From NCBI RefSeq assembly GCF_012849215.1, contig NZ_CP051682.1:1364001-1428000 (forward strand): a DNA stretch of 64,000 bases, written 5' to 3'. Both the position numbers and the translations under genes were made by a program. This DNA is from Mucilaginibacter robiniae (GTDB lineage: Bacteria; Bacteroidota; Bacteroidia; Sphingobacteriales; Sphingobacteriaceae). A model generated the notes under the pieces. That model was not told where the DNA came from and ran no database searches. It saw only the letters and a program-made list of their open reading frames with translations. The first letter of the stretch is position 1, and the number at the start of each line of letters is the position of its first letter. Positions 16,505 through 25,545 of the stretch are shown here, one piece after another.

Positions 16505-18467
16505 GTAAGTTTTCGATCAGCGGTTTAGCTGGCTCTAACAGAATGCCATCCCGAACATACTCTAATAAGATCGGTTTTATTTCATATTTGAGGCGCATGG
16601 CTAACCCCGTTTCCTCACCCAAAAAATAACTATGTCCAATACGTACATCAGCAGGGTCGAACTCCGGCGAGGTATGATGGTCGAATAATGCTTGTACACC
16701 ATCATAAAGTTTACGGCCAACATTCGTTGATATTGCAGTCACCTCTGGAGGGACCGGTATAAAAGCAAATCGGCGTCTGATGGCATAATCAATATGACCT
16801 ATACTTCTATCAGCGGTGTTCATCGTCCCGATGATATACAAGTTTTCCGGCAAATTTAATCCAGTATCGCCTTCGTAAGCGTACAAGGTATCTACCGTTT
16901 TCCCGCGATATTCAAGTGCATAAATAAGCTCGCCAAGAACACTTGATAAATTAGCACGATTGATTTCATCGATGATCAGCACATAAGGTTTGTCACTATT
17001 TTCGGGCTTGGCAGCTTCCATGGCCATTTTAGCAAGTGTTCGGTTCTCCACGCGATAGATTAGCTTCTCCTGCTCTGTAACGGTCACAATTCCCCTTACA
17101 AAGTCTTCGTAAGTATAGGATGGGTGGAACTGGATCAATTCGGCCTCGGGTATCTGCTCGATACTTGGGTCCGTATTCGGAATGATCCGGCCGTCAATCG
17201 CCTGGAGTAGGCTCACTGTTTTATCTCCATCATTCGTTAACCATTGGGCGATCTGGAGTGCTTTACGTGTTTTACCCGTTCCCGGTGGACCACTCAAAAT
17301 AATATTCTTTTGTTTGTTAAGACGATGATTCATGATCTTTCTTTGTTTTTGGCGGATCTGATCTATAATTTGAAAAGTTTCAGGGTAAACATCCCTAAAG
17401 CAAGCTAAAGTTTTCGCGGTGGCTTCGACAAAACCATCCCATTGGCCGAGCTTAGTATCGCTGATCTTCCTATTCTGCCGGATCAGCCAAAGAATCTGAA
17501 TATTCTTATCCTCATCCCAGCCGCTCAATAAATACCCGTTCCGAAGTATGATCCCGATACCGCCGAGCCTTACAGTGCCTCTGCGTACCAGAACAATATC
17601 GCCCCGATCGAACTTACCCAGCGGATATACCTTATGACCATTTCTGCTCTCCGGGCCACCGGTCCAGACGGCGTTCTCTGCCACAAAGTCGTCAAATTGA
17701 TCGTTGCTTTCCTGACCATCCGCATAACTGCTGATTACTGCGTATTTCTTCTCGACCATCAATTTATCTGGTTCACTCGTATTTATCAACCAGTTCAACA
17801 AATTGATCTCATAAAGCCGGCACCCCGGAAACCAACGTTTCAGTTTGTCGATGGCTTCTAAATAAGCTGGCAGGCCCACTTCCGAAATTTTTGCTACCGT
17901 GAGTGCTAAATTGGCGAAGTCAGGAACGGGCAAGGAATTCATTCGGTTATCAAACGGAATATAATGTTCGGGATCTACCAAAAAAATGATCTGAGTGAGT
18001 TTTACCACTCCAACGTTTTTCAAGCTCAACACACGTTTAAATGCCATTGGGTCGGGTGGTTCATGGCGGTGTAAGGATAGGAACAGTTCCCAGATCGGGT
18101 TACTGCCGATCACGGTCCCGTTGTTGTCATGATACTTGCCGGCATCGTAAAACAAACTAAGGGCATTGGGTTGCGGTGTTGGAAAGATCAGATCGGTCGG
18201 AATTGGAATCGTGATCCCAAAGGCCATGCGCGCCCGTTCGAAATAGAGATCAGACTGTTTAGCCGTGTTCCGCTGGGCCAATGCATATAAATAAGAAAAT
18301 GGGTCAGTGAAATCAAAACCCAAGATCGAATTACCGGAATCGAAAGTCAGCCGAGCCTTTTCGCTAAGCAGTTCATCTCTATTCTCCGCGTTAGCCAAAC
18401 CTGCAATACCTTCACTCAAGGCTCGAAAGAAGGGTACCCAGTCATAGTAATCAATGTAATCGTTCAT
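16497..18467 (-). CDS. mcrB: McrB-type GTPase motor subunit
   Basis: A 656-residue AAA+ motor. Residues 1-375 form a long N-terminal part that differs from E. coli McrB and probably sets the target base specificity; no named domain is evident to me. The motor has Walker A GPPGTGKT at 393-400, Walker B VLIIDEINRA at about 496-505, and the McrB GTP-specificity signature MNTADRSI at 549-556, followed by IRRRFAF. Hexamers translocate DNA and hand it to McrC. First gene of the operon mcrB-mcrC-DUF2971; the upstream 600 bases contain no gene. Confidence 0.92.
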   Translation of the reverse strand: MNDYIDYYDWVPFFRALSEGIAGLANAENRDELLSEKARLTFDSGNSILGFDFTDPFSYLYALAQRNTAKQSDLYFERARMAFGITIPIPTDLIFPTPQPNALSLFYDAGKYHDNNGTVIGSNPIWELFLSLHRHEPPDPMAFKRVLSLKNVGVVKLTQIIFLVDPEHYIPFDNRMNSLPVPDFANLALTVAKISEVGLPAYLEAIDKLKRWFPGCRLYEINLLNWLINTSEPDKLMVEKKYAVISSYADGQESNDQFDDFVAENAVWTGGPESRNGHKVYPLGKFDRGDIVLVRRGTVRLGGIGIILRNGYLLSGWDEDKNIQILWLIRQNRKISDTKLGQWDGFVEATAKTLACFRDVYPETFQIIDQIRQKQRKIMNHRLNKQKNIILSGPPGTGKTRKALQIAQWLTNDGDKTVSLLQAIDGRIIPNTDPSIEQIPEAELIQFHPSYTYEDFVRGIVTVTEQEKLIYRVENRTLAKMAMEAAKPENSDKPYVLIIDEINRANLSSVLGELIYALEYRGKTVDTLYAYEGDTGLNLPENLYIIGTMNTADRSIGHIDYAIRRRFAFIPVPPEVTAISTNVGRKLYDGVQALFDHHTSPEFDPADVRIGHSYFLGEETGLAMRLKYEIKPILLEYVRDGILLEPAKPLIENLHV

Positions 18468-19090
18468 TTTGTGAAAGGAAGGTTTTCAGATATATTTGAT
18501 CAATCCAATTTTCGCTCTCGATTGACTTTTGCTCTTACTGTTTGTTCAATATCAATCTTCAGCCCAAACAAATCGTAAATGTAACAAAGATTTAATGTAG
18601 TTTTCGGCAAACTACGCATTATAAAATCATGGCTCGCTTGCCAATAAAGGATAACTGAACATTATCCACATCCTTGTCTGCTGTACTCATCCGTATGGTG
18701 ATAGTCACCAATGGGCTTCTTAGTATCATCCTAAAATGAAGCAGAGGTATGAACCATATTAAAGAATGCAAAATCTATGAAGTTTTTTTAGATAGGTCAG
18801 CATATTTAAGCAAGCCACAATTCGACCAGATCGAAACGGCTTGTTGGGAGTGCAAGCGCGCCATGTACCTCACTCGGTTTCTTAATTTCGAAAAAAAGCC
18901 CTGGCAATTTTGCTCTTTCTGGCTTGTATAGTGAGGTGATCTGCTACCGGTAAGCTAAAGCCCGGGGGATACACCCTTCGGTAGACCCCTTCCCGGGGAT
19001 GGAGCGGGCTACAGGCCGATAATTAGTACGCCTGCTCTCAAACACCGGCCAGGCAACGGCTGTTGTCCGTGTTCATTTATCATAGAAAAC
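18468..19090. other. 623-base region without a supported gene
   Basis: It must contain the mcrB promoter (minus strand), but no clear TAnnTTTG box with spacing was found. A perfect single DnaA-box sequence TTATCCACA lies at 18662-18670. A 60-codon open frame at 18749-18931 has no family resemblance and no ribosome site. The GC-rich part from 18959 can fold (listed separately). Confidence 0.5.
18959..19010 (+). other. GC-rich foldable element before the 118-residue gene
   Basis: AGCCCG at 18959-18964 pairs with CGGGCT at 19005-19010, enclosing a second pairable set (CCCGGGG and CCCCTTCCCGGGG). It could be a terminator, an RNA leader, or a small RNA. It lies 80 bases before the gene at 19091. 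No T-run follows. Confidence 0.3.
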
Positions 19091-19447
19091 ATGGCAGAAG
19101 AAAAAACAGAAGCGGAACATTTGGAAAAAACCATTGACGCCATTGAACACAGTATCGAAAACGAATCCGCTACCGGCTCTACCACCCAGATCAGCACCTG
19201 GATCAAGACGCTGAGTGGCCGCAGAGGGTTTGCACCGATCGTTCATGACCTTGAAAAATTAAAAGAAGCGGTAGACCACAAGGATGGACATAAGATCTAT
19301 ACCTTGCTGGAAAAACTGGGCGAGGCTACCGTTGAAGCCGCTGAAAAGGCAGAAGGCAAGGAAGCCGCCGCCGTCAAAAAGTTGGGTAAAGCCCTTCAAA
19401 AAGGGGCCAAACTCGTCAAGAAATTAGTGGGCGAGCCCAGTAAGTAA
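19091..19447 (+). CDS. small charged helical protein of unknown function
   Basis: A 118-residue, highly charged, Lys/Glu/Ala-rich protein with no signal peptide or membrane segment. The sequence reads as helices throughout (AEHLEKTIDAIEHSIE; EATVEAAEKAEGKEAAAVKKLGKALQKGAKLVKKL), with an amphipathic basic C-terminus. Such proteins may bind membranes, nucleic acid or a toxin partner, but none can be shown here. Stand-alone gene with a hairpin about 35 bases behind it. Codon use is GC-rich like the surrounding island. Confidence 0.6.
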   Translation: MAEEKTEAEHLEKTIDAIEHSIENESATGSTTQISTWIKTLSGRRGFAPIVHDLEKLKEAVDHKDGHKIYTLLEKLGEATVEAAEKAEGKEAAAVKKLGKALQKGAKLVKKLVGEPSK

Positions 19448-19481
19448 GTTTTACTGAAACGCCTGACGATTTTCATTCACG

Positions 19482-19508
19482 CCTGGTTGCACCGAAATGG
19501 CAACCGGG
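19482..19508. terminator. hairpin downstream of the 118-residue gene
   Basis: Arms 19482-19490 and 19500-19508 pair over 9 bp with one G-T pair and a 9-base loop. No T tail, so efficiency as terminator is uncertain. Confidence 0.4.
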
Positions 19509-19633
19509 CTATGTATAGGGGATTGGGACCGGGCGACCCGCTTCGCTTTCCATCAGCCACGGCATGAACTTTCCGCTCGTAAATGTCAGTCGCCCCCGCG
19601 GACGGACGAGTCCGAATGTGTAACTTAGCGGTT

Positions 19634-20689
19634 GTGAACCTCCCCTATCAAGCTGACCTCCCGACGCACTTACTCGCGGCCTGTTTCAACAAGACCTCCG
19701 CCACCTATAAATTTTATTGGTTCCTGGCTGTCCTGGGGCATGTGGAACAGGGCGAGTCGCAACTCAGCAAGCAGGCCTTGTTTGCGGATATGCTGGCGCA
19801 CGCCTGGTACACGGTCAATTACTTCCATGTGTCCTTCGGTAAACAGGATAAGCTCCAGCAGGCCATTGAACAGGTACGCATCACCGAACACTTGACAATC
19901 GATGCCGAGTTGGGTCACATCAGCACCACTTTGCGGCAGACGTCTCACCCGCATACCCGCAAAGCGCTCCGGTACTTTGACAGCGAGGTTCCTCACCGCT
20001 TTTTGAGCCCCTGGTTCCGGGCGGAAGATAAACGCCTGGCCTATGCCTTTTCCCAGTCTTTTACCGGGGAATGCCTGTATGCCTTATATGCGGACCATAT
20101 CGTGATCAATCCGGCGTGGGCCGCTTATCTGCAGCGGAACGCCCGCGTACTGAAAGACTTCTGCTACTGGAACCTGGCACTGTATCTCCAGGGCAGGAAC
20201 CCTAATGTCCCCGACATACCTAACAAGCTGATCAAAGCACCGGTCCGGAAGAGCCTGACCGAACAGCGCAAAAAATTCTGGGATATCGTTATTGGTGAGC
20301 TGGGCAGCGTGGATTGCATTTACACCAATACCCGCCTTTGGCCCGGCAGGTATGCCGTCGAGCATTTTATTCCTTACGCCTTCGTCTCGCACGACCTGAT
20401 CTGGAATCTCATCCCTGCAGACCCCGCTTTCAACAGCGTTAAAAGTGATAAGCTGCCCTGGCTGGACCGGTATTTTGAGCCCTTTTACCAGCTCCAGCAG
20501 CAGGCCGTCGCCATCATTTATGACAAGCTACCGAAAAGCAGGTTTCTGGAAGAATACCTGACGATCATCCCTGACCTGAGCGCCACCCGTCAACTTTTTT
20601 CCGCAGCAGATAAACAGCGTTACCGCGAGCAGTTGCAGCCGCTGATCACCATCGCTGCCAACAATGGGTTTGAATATTTACCGCGCTAA
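19634..20689 (+). CDS. HNH-type nuclease homologue, paralogue 2
   Basis: A paralogue of the gene at 3813. The HNH-like core is conserved: VEHFIPYAFVSHD, IWNLIPADPAFN and SVKSDKLP. An open frame extends to an ATG at 19583, but GTG 19634 is chosen because NLPYQADLP after it aligns with the ATG-started N-terminus of paralogue 1, and TAACTTAG (one mismatch to the -7 consensus) ends 5 bases before it, again a near-leaderless layout. From GTG the protein is 351 residues. It has an extra Lys in the segment EQRKKFWDI and uses much more GC-rich codons than paralogue 1. Function presumed DNA cleavage; target and partner unknown. Confidence 0.7.
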   Translation: MNLPYQADLPTHLLAACFNKTSATYKFYWFLAVLGHVEQGESQLSKQALFADMLAHAWYTVNYFHVSFGKQDKLQQAIEQVRITEHLTIDAELGHISTTLRQTSHPHTRKALRYFDSEVPHRFLSPWFRAEDKRLAYAFSQSFTGECLYALYADHIVINPAWAAYLQRNARVLKDFCYWNLALYLQGRNPNVPDIPNKLIKAPVRKSLTEQRKKFWDIVIGELGSVDCIYTNTRLWPGRYAVEHFIPYAFVSHDLIWNLIPADPAFNSVKSDKLPWLDRYFEPFYQLQQQAVAIIYDKLPKSRFLEEYLTIIPDLSATRQLFSAADKQRYREQLQPLITIAANNGFEYLPR

Positions 20690-21062
20690 GGCTGCCGGGT
20701 GGTCGGCAGGTCCAAATTCGTGGGATGAACGGTCATGGCCCGCCGTCGCCTGGACCTATCCGGCCTTTAGCCGGGACTCATCACTCCGCTATCATAAATC
20801 AAGGAAATAGGTAACCGAACCGGGGGCGCCGTGAATCAGCTAACCTGATGAGCAGCATCAAGGTCTTTGTATCTGTCAGGAACTTTAATTTGATAAGAAA
20901 ATCTAAGATCATATCATTCAGACCTGAGACTACAAATTTGAATGCCAAAATAAACTCATACATTTGCTTTCAGCAGGCGATCTTGCCTGCAATTGTGATA
21001 AGGTTTAGGTTGAAAGTTCCATTGCGCGAGGCTATGGAACTTTTCTTTTTCCATCACTTCGT
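20690..21062. other. 373-base non-coding region with several pairable segments
   Basis: CTGCCG (20692-20697) pairs with CGGCAG (20704-20709) just behind the HNH stop. GGTCCA at about 20709 and TGGACC at about 20752 could close a longer fold. A 92-codon frame at 20848-21126 has no likeness to known proteins and runs into the next gene on the other strand, so it is not called. Confidence 0.4.
21013..21043 (+). terminator. 10-bp stem with T-rich tail
   Basis: Arms 21013-21022 and 21034-21043 are perfect complements with an 11-base loop and the tail TTCTTTTT on the plus strand. It lies between HNH paralogue 2 and the convergent ligD-side operon, so it can stop both. Confidence 0.6.
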
Positions 21063-21509
21063 TCACGCAAAATGCTGTTCGATCCGTGCGCCGATATCGC
21101 CCAGCAGCATTGGGGCAGGCAACTGACCGAATACCACCTCCCATTGCCAGTCGAAGTTCATCCGGATCTCGCCGACAAACTCGTGATGCAGATAGATGCG
21201 GTAGCCGTGCTGCCCGAGCAGTACCTCGCAGTACAGCAACTCGCCGTCCACATCCAGCCCGAAGCCGAACGATTGTTCTGACAGGTACTCAAAGTGGTCG
21301 ATGGCGTCACCCATCCGCCCCACGGCTGATGCGGGGAAACGTTTCCCGCTGATCCGCTGCCAGCTGCCATCCGGGCGGCGTGCAATCGCGCCCTGGTACG
21401 CATCCTTTTCATCCCGGATCAGGTACAGCCCCCGATCAAACGTCAGCCAGTAGTGATGCAGGGCGTTTTGCAGGTCAAGCGTAAGGAGAATAGCCGGGTA
21501 AGTCCTCAT
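21063..21509 (-). CDS. small protein coupled to ligD, related to the gene at 26112
   Basis: A 148-residue protein of unknown role. ATG 21509 overlaps the ligD stop (ATGA), hence it is co-translated with ligD; the longer frame to 21587 lies inside ligD. Its C-terminal part FGFGLDVDGELLYCEVLL...GQLPAPMLLGDIGARIEQHF aligns with FGFGLQIKDNVVYCEIIV...LLPAGTLREISDRIEKHY of the protein at 26112, so the two belong to one family. Predicted mixed alpha/beta, no signal or membrane segment. A role in end joining is possible from position only. Confidence 0.6.
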   Translation of the reverse strand: MRTYPAILLTLDLQNALHHYWLTFDRGLYLIRDEKDAYQGAIARRPDGSWQRISGKRFPASAVGRMGDAIDHFEYLSEQSFGFGLDVDGELLYCEVLLGQHGYRIYLHHEFVGEIRMNFDWQWEVVFGQLPAPMLLGDIGARIEQHFA

Positions 21510-24034
21510 CTTCCAATGGTTGATGCAGGTTGAACGAGTGACAGGGCCTGCTGTAAATCGGCCTTGACCGCGTGCAGCGCTAACCAAGGATCCGCCACAT
21601 GCTTCAGCCGGTCCGGCAGGGTGTAAATCGTAAAGTCCGACAGCGAAAGCTCACCGTTGACCTCCTGCCAGTGCAGCGGCGTGGAAACGGTTGCCCCGCG
21701 TTTGGGCCGGACAGAGTAAGGGGCCGCAATGGTCTGCCCCCTGCGGTTCTGCAGGAAGTCGATATAAGTCTTGTTTTTGCGTTTGGCCGGGTTGCGCTCG
21801 ATGCTGGTCGTATCCGGCAGCTCCTCATGGATCATGTTCGCCAGGTACTCCGCAAACTTGCGCACAATTGCATATTCATAGACTCCACCCACATAGCAGT
21901 AAATATGCAGGCCCTTGGAGCCGGAGGTTTTCACAAAGCAAGGCAACTGCAGCCGGTCAAATACTTCTTTCGTTTTCAGCGCCGCTTCCACCGCCTGGCT
22001 GAACGGCACATCATGCGGGTCCAGATCGATGACCAGGTACTCCGGGTGATCCGGCGTCTGATAGTTGCTCAGCCAGGGATTGATCTCGATACAGCCCAGG
22101 TTGACCATATACAGTAATGTCGCTTCATCTCTTCCAATGATATAGTTGATGTCTTTGTCGTTGCTTTCCGAATACAACCGGTAAGTGTTGACCCAGCCCG
22201 GCAGGTGCGCCGTATCAGTATCTTTCTGAAAGAACCCGGCATCGCTGATCCCGTTCGGCTGCCGGCGCATGGAGATGGGCTTATCTTTCAGATAAGGCAT
22301 CAAGTGCGGCGCTAAGTCGCGGTAGTAAGCAAGCAATTCTCCTTTGGTGATGCCCTCATCCGGCCAGTAGAGCTTGTTCTGGTTGGTTAGCCTAAGTGTC
22401 TGCTTACCCACCTTGATCGTTTGTTCGTCAGCAAAGGGTTGTGCAAACCCTTCCGGCACGACTTCTTCTGCCTGCTTGTCCATGCGCAATCCTTTATACA
22501 CCGGGTGCCGCATGCTGCCTTCGGCCGTCCACTCGGCAAAAGTCACCTCACAAACCAGCTCCGGCCTTACCCACTGCACCTTGCCGTGATAGCTCACCTT
22601 GTCCGTGAACGGCTTGTCATCGGTTTTCAGCGGTTGCAGCCGCATATACAGGTCTTTCAGGCTGGCCTCGTCAAAGCCGGTGCCGCAGTTGCCGACATAC
22701 CGGAGCGTGTCATCTTGCCAGATTCCCAAGATCAGCGAGCCGATATGGCTCCGGCTGCCTTTGGGCGCCGTATAGCCGCAGATGACGGCTTCCTGCGAGG
22801 CCTGCACTTTATATTTCAGCCAGCGGTCGGAACGCCGGCCGGACTCGTACCCGCTGTTGCTGTCCTTGCCAATGATGCCTTCCCAGCCTTCTTTCTGTGA
22901 TTGCACGAGCAGTTCCGACCCTGTAGCGGCCGTATATTCAAGGTAAACGACGGTGTCATTTTGGGGCTGGTTATCCAGAAAGGCTTTCAGCAGCGCCTTG
23001 CGTTTAATGAGCGGCAGTTCCCGCAGGTCATGCCCGTTCAGTTCCAGCAGGTCAAAGAGATAATAGCGCAGGGTGCGCCGGCTTTTCTCGCTGTCATAGT
23101 TCTGCAAGTCCTGAAAGGCACTTTTGCCGTGCCCGTTCTCCAGCACGATCTCGCCATCCACGACCGCGCCTGTATCCATCGCCTGCAGTGCTTCAAACGC
23201 GGCTGTATATTTATCATTGAATGCTATTCCGTTGCGGGAGATGAGGGCGGCAGCCTTTTTACCGGTATAGCCGATCGCCCGGTACCCGTCCAGCTTCGGC
23301 TCATAGAGCCAGTCGGGATCATCGGTGAGATGCTGCGCCAGGGTCGCCAGCATAGGCTGGTAGACAGTACCTGCTTTTTTCTTCTCCTGTTTTGCTGATG
23401 CGGGCCCATTCTTCTCCGCATGGACCCGCTTTACCGGCGAATGCTTGGGCAATTGGGTAAGCTTGCCATCCTTGTTGTTCTTTAGCTGCTTAATAGTAAC
23501 CGGTACGAAATCCTCGCTGTTGAACTTACCTTTGGCAAATGCATCCTGGTGCTTGATGAGCAGCCAAGCGTTGTCTTCCGCCTCCCCCTTGTGCAGCTTG
23601 ACCAGCGCAAACTCCCCTTTAAGAATTTCGCCATTCAGCCGAAACTTTAGGTCACCCGACTTCAGGCCTGCACGCAGCGTCTTGACATCCTCCTTGCGGG
23701 AAGTAGAGAGTGAAGTATAAGTCCCTTGATCCCAGGTGATGACCACGCCGCCGCCGTACTCACCGGCAGGGATGATGCCTTCGAAATACTGGTAGTTATA
23801 CGGGTGATCCTCCACCATCATCGCCAGCCGTTTATCGCCAGGGTTCATGCTCGGGCCTTTAGGCACCGCCCAGCTTTTGAGTACACCGTCCAGTTCCAGC
23901 CGGAAATCATAATGCAGGCGCGAGGCATGGTGCCGCTGCACCACAAAGCGCAGTTCCCCTGTAGCCGATTTGCCGCCTTTGGGTTCCGATGTCCTGGTGA
24001 AATCCCGCTTGGCGTTGTAGTTGGCAAGGCTCAT
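21506..24034 (-). CDS. ligD: multifunctional DNA ligase D for non-homologous end joining
   Basis: An 842-residue LigD with three modules. The N-terminal phosphoesterase (about 28-165) has QRHHASRLHYDFRLE with the catalytic histidines that trim 3' ends. The ATP-dependent ligase (about 225-525) has the nucleotidyl motif YEPKLDGYR with K247. The C-terminal primase-type polymerase (about 550-840) fills gaps (DPHDV carries metal-binding aspartates). Order PE-ligase-polymerase differs from Mycobacterium but is common in other bacteria. Ku lies 3 bases upstream. Full length and intact. Confidence 0.95.
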   Translation of the reverse strand: MSLANYNAKRDFTRTSEPKGGKSATGELRFVVQRHHASRLHYDFRLELDGVLKSWAVPKGPSMNPGDKRLAMMVEDHPYNYQYFEGIIPAGEYGGGVVITWDQGTYTSLSTSRKEDVKTLRAGLKSGDLKFRLNGEILKGEFALVKLHKGEAEDNAWLLIKHQDAFAKGKFNSEDFVPVTIKQLKNNKDGKLTQLPKHSPVKRVHAEKNGPASAKQEKKKAGTVYQPMLATLAQHLTDDPDWLYEPKLDGYRAIGYTGKKAAALISRNGIAFNDKYTAAFEALQAMDTGAVVDGEIVLENGHGKSAFQDLQNYDSEKSRRTLRYYLFDLLELNGHDLRELPLIKRKALLKAFLDNQPQNDTVVYLEYTAATGSELLVQSQKEGWEGIIGKDSNSGYESGRRSDRWLKYKVQASQEAVICGYTAPKGSRSHIGSLILGIWQDDTLRYVGNCGTGFDEASLKDLYMRLQPLKTDDKPFTDKVSYHGKVQWVRPELVCEVTFAEWTAEGSMRHPVYKGLRMDKQAEEVVPEGFAQPFADEQTIKVGKQTLRLTNQNKLYWPDEGITKGELLAYYRDLAPHLMPYLKDKPISMRRQPNGISDAGFFQKDTDTAHLPGWVNTYRLYSESNDKDINYIIGRDEATLLYMVNLGCIEINPWLSNYQTPDHPEYLVIDLDPHDVPFSQAVEAALKTKEVFDRLQLPCFVKTSGSKGLHIYCYVGGVYEYAIVRKFAEYLANMIHEELPDTTSIERNPAKRKNKTYIDFLQNRRGQTIAAPYSVRPKRGATVSTPLHWQEVNGELSLSDFTIYTLPDRLKHVADPWLALHAVKADLQQALSLVQPASTIGR

Positions 24035-24037
24035 CGC

Positions 24038-24808
24038 TTACGCTCCTTTCTTGGCCTGCATGCTCTGCATGAGCTGCTCATACAGGTCGGTACTGGCTGC
24101 TGCCTTGGGTTTGAGCTTCTTGACGGTAGCCCGCTTGCCTTTGGCTTTGGCCTTAATGATCTTCAGCAGCTCATCCGAATAGGTATCCTTGAACTGATCG
24201 ATGTCGAACTTTTCGCTGTACTGGTTAATCAGCGCCAGGCCCATGTCCAGTTCTTTTTTGCTGACGGTATCACTGGCGGGCAGCTTGAGGTCGGATGAGG
24301 AACGCAGTTCCTGGGCGAAGCGGATCTTGGTGATGACCAGCACGTCGTCCACCGGGTGGATGATGCACAGGTTTTCCGTATTGCGCAGCACGAAGCGGCC
24401 CAGCCCGGCTTTGCCTGACTTTTGCAGCGCCTTTAGCAGCAGCGAATAGGCTTTGCTGTTCTTGGCGTTAGACTCACTGAAGTAAGATGTTTCGTAGTAC
24501 ATGGGGTTGATCTCGTCCTTATCCACGAAACTCTCCAGTTCAATGAGCTTGGTCTTTTCCGGTGCCGCTTCCTCGAAATCATGCTGATCGAGTACGATGT
24601 AATTGTCGTCCAGCTTGTAGGCCCGCACGATCTTATCATAAGGCACTTCTTTATGCGTATGCTCATTCACCCGCAGGAAGTGAATCTTGGCCTGGTCACG
24701 CCCGTCCAGCATGTCCAGGTCCAGCGCGCTGTCCTGTACTGCGGAATATAGCTTGATGGGAATATTGACGAGGCCGAAGCCAATCGAGCCGTTCCAAATC
24801 GATCTCAT
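24038..24808 (-). CDS. ku: bacterial Ku DNA-end-binding protein
   Basis: A 256-residue Ku protein. It starts MRSIWNGSIGFGLVNIPIKLYSA, the conserved N-terminus of the Ku core, and continues with the ring-forming beta-barrel (FLRVNEHTHKEVPYDKIVRAY). The C-terminus is Lys/Ala-rich (KAKAKGKRATVKKLKPKAAA), as needed for DNA contact or LigD recruitment. It encircles double-strand breaks and recruits LigD. First gene of ku-ligD-small protein; the likely promoter is about 250 bases upstream. Confidence 0.95.
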   Translation of the reverse strand: MRSIWNGSIGFGLVNIPIKLYSAVQDSALDLDMLDGRDQAKIHFLRVNEHTHKEVPYDKIVRAYKLDDNYIVLDQHDFEEAAPEKTKLIELESFVDKDEINPMYYETSYFSESNAKNSKAYSLLLKALQKSGKAGLGRFVLRNTENLCIIHPVDDVLVITKIRFAQELRSSSDLKLPASDTVSKKELDMGLALINQYSEKFDIDQFKDTYSDELLKIIKAKAKGKRATVKKLKPKAAASTDLYEQLMQSMQAKKGA

Positions 24809-24955
24809 AGCAATATGTTTAGAGAAAGAATTTCAAAAGCTGCACCACGGCAAAAGCGTACCCGTAGTACAGCACCGGGAAAAGAGGATCGCGACATTTC
24901 AGGATGACTGTAAATGAATCACTTAGCCTAATGCTATATCGAGGGGCTATTACAT

Positions 24956-24996
24956 TGTGGATAAATCCGGCACGTTATCCACAGGCAGGTGGATAA
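24956..24996. promoter_or_regulatory. cluster of three DnaA-box sequences
   Basis: TGTGGATAA at 24956-24964 and TTATCCACA at 24975-24983 are both perfect DnaA boxes in opposite orientation, and GGTGGATAA at 24988-24996 has one mismatch. They fall within 41 bases in a non-coding stretch between ku and a divergent gene. Three boxes this close are unlikely by chance. Possible meanings are a replication origin remnant of a mobile element, DnaA-controlled transcription of ku, or a DnaA-titrating site. Confidence 0.55.
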
Positions 24997-25060
24997 CTTT
25001 CGGGATGAATGTCAGTAAGTTGTTTCGCGGGATGACAAGGCGGGAACACGGATTGCTCCG

Positions 25061-25095
25061 CAAAGGTACACTGCACGCTACGCAGTGCACACAAA
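25061..25095 (-). promoter_or_regulatory. candidate ku promoter with palindromic operator in the spacer
   Basis: On the minus strand TACCTTTG (25061-25068) matches TAnnTTTG exactly and TTTG (25092-25095) could be the -33 element, though the 23-base spacing is long. The spacer holds a perfect CACTGC/GCAGTG palindrome (25069-25087, 7-base centre), a plausible repressor site. The transcript would head towards ku, about 250 bases away, passing the DnaA boxes. Confidence 0.4.
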
Positions 25096-25112
25096 AGATA
25101 ACAGCCGGCTCC

Positions 25113-25517
25113 ATGAACGTACAGCTTCGCCAGATTCAGCACGCATTACAGACCATTGTCCTGCATTTCGCCCAGGGGCAGCGCCTCAACCTGGAAGGGA
25201 ACTATAATACAAAGATCAATGCAGCAGAAACGCACCTGCGGGTGATCGCCAACAAGCGCGCGCCTTACCTGCTGTTCCAGCTGATGCAGGAGCTGCACAT
25301 CACCCAGGCCATCGAGCTGGACAAGCCGGTCGCTTCTGCGCAGTACGTGGTGCATATCCTGGATACCATCCATCACTTTGAGCAGATCTGGGAAAAGCAG
25401 CTGGAAATCTATGGTCAGCTGGCGAAGGTTAAACTGACGCTGAACGCCTTGGACGAGCTTCTGGGTGATGCGGAAAGAAATTACCAGACCCTGCAACAAA
25501 AGCAGGTGCAGGGATAA
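25113..25517 (+). CDS. unknown helical protein divergent from ku
   Basis: A 134-residue soluble helical protein (MNVQLRQIQHALQTIV..) without recognised domain. ATG 25113 is preferred over the GTG at 24957, since the extra 52 codons would run through the DnaA boxes and palindrome. Content is Gln/Leu-rich with likely coiled coils (FEQIWEKQLEIYGQLAKVKLTLNALDELL is a single helical stretch). It is divergent from ku and 28 bases upstream of the next gene. Function unknown. Confidence 0.5.
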   Translation: MNVQLRQIQHALQTIVLHFAQGQRLNLEGNYNTKINAAETHLRVIANKRAPYLLFQLMQELHITQAIELDKPVASAQYVVHILDTIHHFEQIWEKQLEIYGQLAKVKLTLNALDELLGDAERNYQTLQQKQVQG

Positions 25518-25545
25518 CTTCGGAACGCCGGTATCCGTAAAGTCA

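Noticed and set aside
18749..18931. 60-codon open frame in the region upstream of mcrB
   Set aside because: No family likeness, no ribosome site, aromatic-rich low-quality composition; treated as chance.
20848..21126. 92-codon open frame between the HNH paralogue and the ligD operon
   Set aside because: Runs through a terminator hairpin and into the 3' end of a gene on the other strand; no homology seen.
22421..23398. Long open frames on the plus strand opposite ligD
   Set aside because: Shadow frames of a GC-rich gene; ligD motifs on the minus strand are unambiguous.
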